Assembly (NCBI GenBank): GCA_016208345.1
Contig: JACQYG010000223.1
Location: 1 to 6,327, forward strand
Direction of reading: 5' to 3'
Source of the DNA: Chloroflexota bacterium
GTDB lineage: Bacteria; Chloroflexota; DTOL01; JACQYG01
Length of the DNA stretch: 6,327 nucleotides
Made by a program: the position numbers and the translations under genes. Below are positions 1 to 6,189 of the stretch, one piece after another. Position 1 is the stretch's first letter. Each line of letters begins with the position of its first letter. The notes under the pieces were generated by a model. The model had not been told where the DNA came from. It worked only from the letters and a program-made list of their open reading frames with translations, and did not search any database.

Positions 1-1215
1 CCCCAGGACACCCTCCACATCCTTCCAGTCAAAGCCCACACGGGCCACTCTGGCCTGCATATCCTGGGAGTATGCCAGGGCCGGAAGCTGTTTTGGAATG
101 GACGAAAGAAGGGAGTCGCCCTTTTCCTCCAGCCCGTTGTTCTCGCGCTCGCCTTTCTTGATGCGTTCCCAGTTGCGAAGGACTTCGCTGGAGTCTTTGA
201 CCTCCAGATCGGCGAAAACGTGCGGGTGGCGGCGGATGAGCTTCTTGGAGATTCCCTGGATCACATCGGCAATGGTGAAGTCACCCTCCTCGGCGGCGAT
301 CTGGGCGTGGAGCACCACCTGCATCAGCAGGTCTCCCAGCTCCTCCTCCAGCTTTACCATGTCGCCGGTGTCCAGGGCCTCCAGCACCTCATAGGACTCC
401 TGCAATAGATTGCGCTTGAGAGTCTGGTGGCTCTGCTCCCGGTCCCAGGGACATCCACCGGGGGCCCGCAGCCGGGCTACGATGTGGGCGATGGCGGAGA
501 AGGTGCGCAGGCCCTTCACCGCTTCCAGCGGCGGCACGTATAGGCTGGTGAGGTGGCCGATGTCGTCCTGCCGATCCAATTCGTAAAGGCACACCCTGCG
601 GACGCTCTCCTGGCCTGTCACCCCCGCTTTGCTCACGAGCACCACCAGGTGGTCATCGAGGTAGAAATCCGCGAGCGAGAGCTTGACCATAGAGGCCACC
701 CGCCGGCTGTAGAGCTGGGAGATGAGGAGCGGGCGTAGGGGATCGAACGGCGGGACCGGGTCGAAGGCCGACCGGGGCTCCAGGGTCATGGCATCCAGCA
801 CCTGGAGGCCATTTTCCAGGGGATCAACCCCAAGCAGGGTGCAGACGGGTTCCACGAAGCTGAGGCCGGGAACGATCCGGACCCCCATGCCTTTCTCCCG
901 CGCCAGTTGAAGCACCCGGAGCACCGAGGCCTCGCCCACCAGCGGGTGGCCGGGTACGGCGTAGACCACACCCTGAGGCCGTTGACCCAGCCTCACCACC
1001 TCCGTCGCCACCGCCTCATAGACCTCGGCGAAACTCGGTTTCTGCTCATACCAGGCATCGAAGGAATGTATGTCAAGAGCCCCCAGCAAGCTACCCACCG
1101 TGGGGTGATGCGCCGTACGAACCCACACCTCGGAGCTATGGTTCAAGACCTCCTGGGCCTCCAGGGTGATCAGGTTATAATCGCCAGGCCCCAGGCCAAT
1201 AATAGTAATGCCCAT
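1..1215 (-). CDS. mazG: YabN-like fusion: tetrapyrrole methylase domain plus MazG nucleotide pyrophosphohydrolase (3' end outside window)
   Basis: The frame is open from the ATG at 1215 to the left edge, giving 405 residues with no stop codon. Residues 1-225 are a tetrapyrrole (corrin/porphyrin) methylase-like domain: GLGPGD at 7-12 and YAVPGHPLVGE at 85-95 are its SAM-binding landmarks. Residues 235-405 are a MazG domain: GGCPWDREQSHQTL (253-266), QESYE (272-276), EELGD (291-295) and KLIRRHPHVF (325-334). MazG proteins hydrolyse (d)NTPs to monophosphate and pyrophosphate in the cytoplasm; the methylase half of YabN-type proteins has no established role that I know of. The Mg-binding ExxE and ExxD pairs (E273/E276, E292/D295) are kept, but the first Glu of the usual EExxE is Gln272. 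The start codon overlaps the stop of the upstream M20 stub (TGATG), and a purine-rich GGGGGA lies about 11 nt upstream. Roughly 70-90 C-terminal residues are probably missing. The family call is firm; the physiological substrate is unknown. Confidence 0.93.
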   Translation of the reverse strand, partial: MGITIIGLGPGDYNLITLEAQEVLNHSSEVWVRTAHHPTVGSLLGALDIHSFDAWYEQKPSFAEVYEAVATEVVRLGQRPQGVVYAVPGHPLVGEASVLRVLQLAREKGMGVRIVPGLSFVEPVCTLLGVDPLENGLQVLDAMTLEPRSAFDPVPPFDPLRPLLISQLYSRRVASMVKLSLADFYLDDHLVVLVSKAGVTGQESVRRVCLYELDRQDDIGHLTSLYVPPLEAVKGLRTFSAIAHIVARLRAPGGCPWDREQSHQTLKRNLLQESYEVLEALDTGDMVKLEEELGDLLMQVVLHAQIAAEEGDFTIADVIQGISKKLIRRHPHVFADLEVKDSSEVLRNWERIKKGERENNGLEEKGDSLLSSIPKQLPALAYSQDMQARVARVGFDWKDVEGVLG

Positions 1216-1373
1216 CAAAAGTTTATTCCCCCATGAAAACCAAGACGCCGCATCTCTGCGGCGGTGCGCTCCACCACTTTGCCTTCGTTGGTGGAGGTGC
1301 TGGGAATTCGGATCAGGTCGCGCAAGAACGCGACCATTGCCTCCCGATCCGATTCATTTAGCCTCAGCTCCAA
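1215..1373 (-). pseudogene. N-terminal stub of an M20-family peptidase (YgeY/ArgE/DapE-like), 52 codons
   Basis: From a TTG at 1373 a 52-residue frame runs to a TGA at 1217-1215. Its core, AMVAFLRDLIRIPSTSTNEG (residues 12-31) followed by KVVERTAAEMRRLGF (32-46), is typical of the first two helices of M20 metallopeptidases. Full members are about 380-460 residues long and carry their metal ligands further downstream, so this product lacks the whole active site. After RRLGF the family normally continues into a strand such as DEVFVD; here the sequence changes to HGGINF and stops. An AAGGAGAG ribosome binding site sits 5 nt before the TTG, so the stub may still be translated. Its stop overlaps the mazG start (TGATG), so it could act as a coupling leader for mazG. 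I infer an internal/3' deletion that joined the gene start to mazG. The homology is read by eye; a short real ORF is the alternative. Confidence 0.68.
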
Positions 1374-1376
1374 AAT

Positions 1377-1384
1377 CTCTCCTT
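1377..1384 (-). promoter_or_regulatory. Ribosome binding site of the M20 stub
   Basis: AAGGAGAG lies 3 nt (5 nt measured from GGAG) before the TTG at 1373. It is a strong Shine-Dalgarno match and fixes the unusual TTG start, since no ATG is available in this frame before residue 13. Confidence 0.65.
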
Positions 1385-1446
1385 CAGCCCCAGGATCGAG
1401 ATGCGGCCAATACGGCAGCCGGCCAACTACCCTGGCGGTGTTACGG

Positions 1447-1818
1447 TCACACGTATCGGCGCAACTGGGCCGCTGCTTGCCTCATGCAGATCAGCACCAG
1501 CCCCACCATGGCTTGCTCCCGGACCAGGGTGGTAAGCACCGCCTCGGCTCCCACCGAGATCATGAAGATGTACCCATGATTGCTTTTGATGAAAACCTGG
1601 TCCAGGGAACCCCGAGCCAGCTCCTCGGAAATTCGCTCGTCCAGGGCCAGGAGAGCCGCCGACATGGCCGCCACCCTGTCCTCCCCGATCTCCGCCGGCA
1701 GCGTCGAGGCGATGATCAGCCCGCTATTGTGTACCAGCGCTGAGCCTTCCAGGTCCGGGGTGCTCATCTGAAGGCCCTTGAGGCAGTCCATAATCAGGAC
1801 CGATCGCGATTTGGCCAT
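1447..1818 (-). CDS. Roadblock/LC7 (MglB-like) domain protein
   Basis: This 123-residue cytoplasmic protein has the size and pattern of a single Roadblock/LC7 domain: an N-terminal helix (residues 6-17), then SALVHNSGLIIAS (26-38) as the first hairpin, a long Ala-rich helix (47-69), a second beta pair (DQVFIKSNHGYIFMISVG, 73-90) and a C-terminal helix (93-123). The family includes MglB and other regulators or scaffolds of small Ras-like GTPases. No GTPase gene lies in the window, so the partner is unknown. The start is the ATG at 1818 because GGAGGAAG sits just before it; a longer reading from a TTG at 1863 lacks such a site. The gene lies 96 nt after the deaminase gene on the same strand and is followed by the M20 stub after 73 nt. 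A housekeeping regulator unrelated to the purine genes is equally possible. Confidence 0.82.
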   Translation of the reverse strand: MAKSRSVLIMDCLKGLQMSTPDLEGSALVHNSGLIIASTLPAEIGEDRVAAMSAALLALDERISEELARGSLDQVFIKSNHGYIFMISVGAEAVLTTLVREQAMVGLVLICMRQAAAQLRRYV

Positions 1819-1821
1819 CGG

Positions 1822-1829
1822 CTTCCTCC
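1822..1829 (-). promoter_or_regulatory. Ribosome binding site of the Roadblock gene
   Basis: GGAGGAAG ends 3 nt before the ATG at 1818, with 6 nt between GGAGG and the start. It decides the start at 1818 over the upstream in-frame TTG at 1863. Confidence 0.75.
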
Positions 1830-1914
1830 CGGGTGGAAGTGCGCCAGAAATGGAGATCCGCAAAAACCGCGCCGTTGGACCGGAGGCTAAACCAAACCGG
1901 TTTCTGGAGATATG

Positions 1915-3408
1915 TTACACCAAACCCCCGATTCTGTCAAAGGAAAGGCCCGACGATCTCTCCGCGCGGATAACCATCTCCTTGGCGATCTGGTTCTGAG
2001 CCGAGAGCGCCTCCCTTATGTCAAGGCCAGACACCGCACCGTCCTGGACCACCACCCGGCCATCGATCACCGACAGGTCCACTTTCTGCGGCGCGCAGAA
2101 GACCAGGGCCGCCACCGGGTCGTGGAGGGCCCCGGCGTAGTCCAGGCAATCCAGGCGGAAGGCCACGAAGTCCGCCGCCTTGCCGGGCTCCAGAGACCCG
2201 ATGTCATCTCGTCCCAGCACCGCTGCGCCTCCCAGGGTGGCGGCCTCCAAGGCCTGAGTGGCCGAAAACCCCGCCGCTCCGTAGCGGATGCGCTGCAAGA
2301 GCATAGCCTGGCGCACCTCCGCCAGCATGTGCGACGAGTCGTTGCTGGCACTGCCGTCCACCGCCAGGCCCACCTTGACCCCGGCCTCAACCATATCGCG
2401 TACCGGGGCAATGCCGCTGCCCAGGCGCATGTTGGAGGTGGGACAATGGGCTACGCCGCTCCTGGTCTCCGCCAATAGCTTCACCTCGTCGTCGTTCAGG
2501 TGAACGGCGTGGGCAAACCAGACGTCTTCGCCCAGCCAGCCCAGCCGCTGGGCATAGGACAATGGCCGGCAGCCGAACTTCTCCCGGCAGAACTCCTCCT
2601 CGTCCCTGGTTTCGGCCAGATGGGTATGGCAGTACACCCCATGGCGCTGGGCCATGGTGCGAGTCTCCCTCATCAGCTCCGGCGTCACCGAAAAGGGCGA
2701 GCAGGGGGCCAGGACGATGCGGCACATGGCACGGGGCTCGGGGTCGTGGTAGCGGGAAATGACCCTCTCGCAGTCCGCCAGGATCTCCTCTTCGCCTTCC
2801 ACCAAGCTGTCCGGCGGCAGGCCGCCCCTGGAGGTCCCCAGGGACATGGAGCCACGGCAGGGCTGAAAGCGAATGCCCAATTCCTGGGCGGCTTTGATCT
2901 CGACATCTATAGCACAATCGTTGGGGTAGAGGTAAAGGTGATCGCTCGAGGTGGTGCAGCCGGATAACAGGAGCTCCGCCAGCCCCACCCTGGCGCTCCA
3001 GTAGACCCCCTCCTCGGTGAGCTCCCCCCAGACCCGATACAGCACCTTCAGCCAATCGAAGAGCTCGGCATCCTGGACAGCAGGGATATTGCGGGTTAGC
3101 GTCTGATACAGGTGATGATGCGTGTTCACCAGGCCCGGCAAAATGATCATGCCCGAGGCATCGATGACTCGGTCAGCCGTAGCGGGCAACTGCCACGTCG
3201 GCCCCACCTGCTCGATGACGTTTTCGCGCACATAGATGCCGCCGTCGCGGATCACCCTGCGCCCAGCATCCATCGTCAAGAGAACGTCGGCGTGCTTCAC
3301 CAGGAGCGTCGTCATCGCTGTGCCATAGATGCCGCCGTCGCGGATCACCCTGCGCCCAGCATCCATCGTCAAGAGAACGTCGGCGTGCTGCACCAGGAGC
3401 GTCGTCAT
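1915..3408 (-). CDS. Amidohydrolase, probable 8-oxoguanine deaminase (hydroxyatrazine ethylaminohydrolase/SsnA-like group), with duplicated N-terminus
   Basis: The frame encodes 497 residues of a cytosine-deaminase-like metal-dependent amidohydrolase. Predicted metal and catalytic residues are H97 and H99 in NTHHHL, H263 and E266 in HTHLAET, H300 in FAHAVHL and D351 in AVDGSASND. The motifs SSDHLYLYPN (154-163) and VDGSASNDSSHML (350-362) are typical of 8-oxoguanine deaminases, which convert 8-oxoguanine to urate and ammonia; SsnA or another deaminase of the group remains possible. Relatives are about 450 residues long. The excess comes from residues 1-31 being repeated as 32-62, differing only at Gln7/Lys38. 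A start at the inner ATG (3315) would give a normal 466-residue protein, but the only plausible ribosome binding site lies before the outer ATG. The gene follows the Mo-hydroxylase subunit by 61 nt on the same strand, which supports a shared purine-catabolic operon. Confidence 0.86.
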   Translation of the reverse strand: MTTLLVQHADVLLTMDAGRRVIRDGGIYGTAMTTLLVKHADVLLTMDAGRRVIRDGGIYVRENVIEQVGPTWQLPATADRVIDASGMIILPGLVNTHHHLYQTLTRNIPAVQDAELFDWLKVLYRVWGELTEEGVYWSARVGLAELLLSGCTTSSDHLYLYPNDCAIDVEIKAAQELGIRFQPCRGSMSLGTSRGGLPPDSLVEGEEEILADCERVISRYHDPEPRAMCRIVLAPCSPFSVTPELMRETRTMAQRHGVYCHTHLAETRDEEEFCREKFGCRPLSYAQRLGWLGEDVWFAHAVHLNDDEVKLLAETRSGVAHCPTSNMRLGSGIAPVRDMVEAGVKVGLAVDGSASNDSSHMLAEVRQAMLLQRIRYGAAGFSATQALEAATLGGAAVLGRDDIGSLEPGKAADFVAFRLDCLDYAGALHDPVAALVFCAPQKVDLSVIDGRVVVQDGAVSGLDIREALSAQNQIAKEMVIRAERSSGLSFDRIGGLV

Positions 3409-3417
3409 CGCTGTGCC
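3231..3417 (-). repeat. 93-bp direct tandem duplication, two copies, in frame
   Basis: Bases 3231-3323 are repeated at 3324-3416, with the match extending to 3417. The only difference I see is T3297 against G3390, which changes a Lys codon to Gln on the coding strand. The unit is 31 codons long, so the deaminase frame is kept. It contains the start codon and 8-9 bases before it, but not the AGGGGGA ribosome binding site. Near identity points to a recent event, or to an assembly artefact. Confidence 0.97.
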
Positions 3418-3418
3418 G

Positions 3419-3425
3419 TCCCCCT
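3419..3425 (-). promoter_or_regulatory. Probable ribosome binding site of the deaminase gene (outer start)
   Basis: AGGGGGA lies 10 nt before the ATG at 3408, a somewhat long spacing. It is outside the duplicated unit; the inner ATG at 3315 has only GGCACAGCG before it and no good site. This favours translation from the outer ATG. Confidence 0.5.
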
Positions 3426-3469
3426 GGCACCGCGCCTAAGCCTGGATTCCCCCAGCACCATTGGTTCTC

Positions 3470-5683
3470 TCACTTTCCGGCCTTTTTCTTCAGGGCCTGG
3501 TGGATCCTCTCCGCGCTGGCGGGCAATTCCTCGATCCACACCCCGGTGGCGTCGTGGATAGCATTCAGGATGGCCGGGGCCACCCCGATGGTGGTCATCT
3601 CGCCAACGCCCTTGGCGCCGAAGGGCCCTCCGTGGTCGGGCACCTCCACGATAATGGGCACGATCTCCTTGGGCACATCCAGCACCGTGGGGATCAGGTA
3701 CTCGGTGAAGTTGCGGGTCTTGATGTAGCCCCTCTCCTGGATCCATTCCTCCAGGAGCGCATACCCCTGGCCCATGAGCACGCCACCATCCACCTGCCCT
3801 TCGATCATCGTGGGGTTGATGGCCCTCCCCACATCCTGGGCCGCCCACATCTTGACCAATTCCGCCTGACCGGTCTCGGTGTCCACCTGGACCAGGGCCA
3901 CGTCGGCCACGTAGCCGTAGCTGATGTGAGGGTCACAGAGCCCGGTGACCGGATCGAAGTTGGTCGTGGGATGAGCCTCCCGGCCCCGGAAGATATACTC
4001 CGCCACAACCGACTGTCCAGCCCCCGCCTCCTGGCCCCCGAGCCTCCCCAGGGCTTCCTGACAGGCCCGCTGCACGGCGCTCCCGGACATGAAGACGTGC
4101 CGCGAGGCCGAGGAGCTGCCAGCATTGGGCACCACGGCGGTATCGCTCAACATCATCTCGATCCGGTCTATGGGGACCTGTAACGTCTCAGCGGCGATCT
4201 GGGCCAGGGCCGTCTCCACACCCTGGCCCACGTCGGAGGCGCCGATCTTCACCACGGCCCGTTCGATGGCCCCACCCCGGCCCAGGTAAAGCTCCACCCG
4301 TGCCCCGGCTTTGTCGTCGAAGCCGAAGCTGTAGCCGACGTTCTTCCAGGAGCAGGCGACCCCCAGGCCCAGCCGCTTATTGGGCTCCTTCGGCTGAGCA
4401 ATTTGAGGCCTGGTCCAGGTGCTGCTCTTCCTCTGCCAGCCAGCGGCCTGGGCCGCCCGCTCCAGGGCTTCTTTCATCCCTACGCCGTGTTCCATCACAC
4501 AGCCGGTGGGAGCAATAGAGCCATTCACCAGGACATTCCTGGCCCGAAACTCCACCGGGTCCAGGCCCAGCCTCTCTGCCAGCTTGTCCATCTGTGACTC
4601 GTAGCCGATGGGAGGCTGGGTGGAGCCGAAGCCCCGCATGGCCATGGTGACCAGGTTGTTGGTATAAACGGTATAGGTATCGATGCTGACGTTGGGTATC
4701 TGATATGGCCCGGCGGCAAAGCTGGTGGCGTTGGCCAGGACCGGGATGCTGGTGGAGGCGTAGGCGCCAGCGTCGGAGATGAGCTCGATCTCCGCTGCCA
4801 CCAGCAGGCCATCCCTGGTAGCGCCAGTTCGGTGACGCATGAAAAACGGGTGTCGCTTTCCGTGGCCTCGGATCGATTCTTCCCTGGTGTAGACCAGTTT
4901 CACTGGACGTCTGGTCTTGTAGGCACCCAGGGCCACCAGGATCTGCAAGGAGATGTCTTCTCGGCCGCCAAAGGCCCCACCGATGGCGGTTACGCACTCG
5001 CGCACCTGGGTCTCTGGCAGGTTCAAGGCATGGGCTATCTGGTGCACGTCGTCGTGGGGCCATTGGGCGGCCACGTATACCGTCACCCTACCCTGCTCGT
5101 CGATGAGGCCGACCCCTGCTTCGGGTTGCAGGTAGGCATGTTCCTGGTGAGGGGTATGGTAATATCCCTCCACGATTACGTCGGCCTGGGCGAAGCCTGC
5201 CGCCACATCTCCCTTGCGCACAAAGAAGTGCTTCAAGACGTTGGTGCCTTTCTCCTCGTGGACCAATGGCGCTCCGGGCGCCATGGCCTCCCGGGGATCG
5301 AAAACGCCCGGGAGCTCTTGATACTCGACCACGATGAGCCGGCGAGCGGCCCCGGCGGTCCTCTCGCTCTCGGCAATGACCAGGGCCACCGGGTCGCCCA
5401 CCGAGCGCACCTTGTCCTGGGCCAACACCCTCTGGTCCATGATGTTGATGCCGTATTCGTTAACCGGGACGTCCTCGGCGGTGAGCACGGCCACCACGCC
5501 CGGGTAGGCCCTGGCTGCGCTGGCGTCGATGCCCAGTATCCTGGCGTGGGGATATTCGCTCCACAGCACCTTGGCATGGAGCATGCCGTCGAAATACAGG
5601 TCCGCCGGGAATATGCTCTTGCCAGTCACCTTATCCGGAGAGTCAACCCTGGCGATGCGTTTACCGACATATCCCATAGGCAT
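3470..5683 (-). CDS. Xanthine dehydrogenase-family molybdopterin-binding (large) subunit
   Basis: This 737-residue cytoplasmic catalytic subunit holds the Mo-molybdopterin cofactor and hydroxylates its substrate using water. The N-terminal a/b hammerhead domain spans about residues 15-125. Cofactor and active-site landmarks follow: GGAFGGRED (235-243), MRGFGST (349-355), DVGQGVE (484-490), SSSASRH (523-529) and GVGE (692-695), where E695 is the expected catalytic Glu. E242 and R350 align with the Glu and Arg that bind purine in xanthine dehydrogenase (bovine E802 and R880), which supports a purine substrate; other aldehyde or N-heterocycle hydroxylases of the family cannot be excluded. The length is usual for a separate CoxL/XdhA-type subunit. 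I chose the ATG at 5683 because it lies 2 nt after the [2Fe-2S] subunit stop, behind a purine-rich ribosome binding site; the longer reading from 5749 overlaps that gene. No XdhC-type cofactor-insertion gene is visible here. Confidence 0.93.
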   Translation of the reverse strand: MPMGYVGKRIARVDSPDKVTGKSIFPADLYFDGMLHAKVLWSEYPHARILGIDASAARAYPGVVAVLTAEDVPVNEYGINIMDQRVLAQDKVRSVGDPVALVIAESERTAGAARRLIVVEYQELPGVFDPREAMAPGAPLVHEEKGTNVLKHFFVRKGDVAAGFAQADVIVEGYYHTPHQEHAYLQPEAGVGLIDEQGRVTVYVAAQWPHDDVHQIAHALNLPETQVRECVTAIGGAFGGREDISLQILVALGAYKTRRPVKLVYTREESIRGHGKRHPFFMRHRTGATRDGLLVAAEIELISDAGAYASTSIPVLANATSFAAGPYQIPNVSIDTYTVYTNNLVTMAMRGFGSTQPPIGYESQMDKLAERLGLDPVEFRARNVLVNGSIAPTGCVMEHGVGMKEALERAAQAAGWQRKSSTWTRPQIAQPKEPNKRLGLGVACSWKNVGYSFGFDDKAGARVELYLGRGGAIERAVVKIGASDVGQGVETALAQIAAETLQVPIDRIEMMLSDTAVVPNAGSSSASRHVFMSGSAVQRACQEALGRLGGQEAGAGQSVVAEYIFRGREAHPTTNFDPVTGLCDPHISYGYVADVALVQVDTETGQAELVKMWAAQDVGRAINPTMIEGQVDGGVLMGQGYALLEEWIQERGYIKTRNFTEYLIPTVLDVPKEIVPIIVEVPDHGGPFGAKGVGEMTTIGVAPAILNAIHDATGVWIEELPASAERIHQALKKKAGK

Positions 5684-5685
5684 GG

Positions 5686-6153
5686 TCACTTCCCTCCCTT
5701 CAAGGCCGCTGCACGCACCGCCGCCACGATCTTGGTGTACCCGGTGCAACGGCAGAGGGTGCCGGATATGGCCAGCTTGATCTCATCCTCATCAGGAGAC
5801 GGGTTTTCGTCCAACAGGGCCTTGGCCGCCATGATCATGCCTGGGGTGCAAAAGCCACATTGGACCGCGCCAACTTCAATGAAGGCCTGTTGCAGGGGAT
5901 GGAGCTCATCGTCGAAAGCCAGGCCCTCGATGGTAGTCACCTCCCGGTGGTCCGCCTTCAACGCCGGGAAGAGACACGAGTCCACCGCCAGGCCATCCAC
6001 CAGAACCGTGCAGGCCCCGCATTCCCCCTCGTTGCAGCCCACCTTGGTGCCAGTGAGGTGCAGCTCGTCTCGCAGTACGTCCACCAGCATCGTAGATGGG
6101 TCGATCTGCAGGGTTACATCCTGCCCGTTCAGCTTCATCACCAATGGTTGCAT
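5686..6153 (-). CDS. Xanthine dehydrogenase-family [2Fe-2S] iron-sulfur subunit (CoxS/XdhC-type)
   Basis: This complete 155-residue subunit carries two [2Fe-2S] clusters that pass electrons from the Mo site to FAD. The N-terminal plant-ferredoxin-like domain has C40, C45, C48 and C60 (CNEGECGAC plus a later Cys). The C-terminal helical domain has C99 and C102 in QCGFCTPG and C134 and C136 in CRCTGY. Q98, next to C99, is the residue that usually contacts the molybdopterin cofactor. All eight cysteines are present and the length is standard for the family. The start at 6153 is supported by GGAGG 5 nt upstream; an in-frame Met at residue 6 is less well placed. The gene sits 36 nt after the FAD subunit and 2 nt before the Mo subunit, the usual medium-small-large order. 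Subunit naming (coxS, xdhC, xdhB) varies between lineages, so I give no symbol. Confidence 0.96.
   Translation of the reverse strand: MQPLVMKLNGQDVTLQIDPSTMLVDVLRDELHLTGTKVGCNEGECGACTVLVDGLAVDSCLFPALKADHREVTTIEGLAFDDELHPLQQAFIEVGAVQCGFCTPGMIMAAKALLDENPSPDEDEIKLAISGTLCRCTGYTKIVAAVRAAALKGGK
5690..5700 (-). promoter_or_regulatory. Ribosome binding site of the molybdopterin subunit
   Basis: AAGGGAGGGAA, with GGAGGG 8 nt before the ATG at 5683, lies within the last codons of the [2Fe-2S] subunit gene. The stop and the start are 2 nt apart, so translational coupling of the two subunits is likely. Confidence 0.7.
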
Positions 6154-6158
6154 GAGTA

Positions 6159-6163
6159 CCTCC
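6159..6163 (-). promoter_or_regulatory. Ribosome binding site of the [2Fe-2S] subunit
   Basis: GGAGG lies 5 nt before the ATG at 6153, an ideal match and spacing. It supports this start over the Met at residue 6. Confidence 0.75.
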
Positions 6164-6189
6164 AGGGTAAAGGCTACAAAAGAGGGACT

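Noticed and set aside
1374..1446. Open reading upstream of and in frame with the M20 stub
   Set aside because: It stays open into the Roadblock gene but shows no M20-like sequence, and the ribosome binding site sits at its end; treated as a 73-nt spacer.
1208..1743. Overlapping plus-strand frames of 123 and 159 codons
   Set aside because: They run antisense to the Roadblock gene and M20 stub and resemble no family; no start signals are seen.
1819..1863. 15-residue N-terminal extension of the Roadblock protein from a TTG
   Set aside because: No ribosome binding site precedes it, and it would run through the strong GGAGGAAG site used by the ATG at 1818.
1894..1903. Palindrome AAACCGGTTT after the deaminase stop, considered as a terminator or operator
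   Set aside because: The stem is only 5 bp with no loop and no following T-run; a nearby ACCGG/CCGGT pair is also weak. One 10-bp palindrome is not enough for a call.
1912..2967. Plus-strand open frames of 188 and 155 codons opposite the deaminase
   Set aside because: Both are antisense to a gene with intact catalytic motifs, and neither shows a recognisable domain.
3112..3561. Plus-strand frame with a repeated 31-residue segment
   Set aside because: The protein repeat is only the antisense reading of the 93-bp DNA duplication in the deaminase gene.
3461..4183. 240-codon open frame on the plus strand
   Set aside because: It lies entirely opposite the Mo subunit gene, whose motifs are clear. 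Its composition (His/Gly/Pro-rich) and lack of a ribosome binding site fit a shadow frame in GC-rich DNA.
5684..5749. 22-residue N-terminal extension of the Mo subunit
   Set aside because: It would overlap the end of the [2Fe-2S] gene. The ATG at 5683 has a ribosome binding site and begins the family's usual N-terminus.
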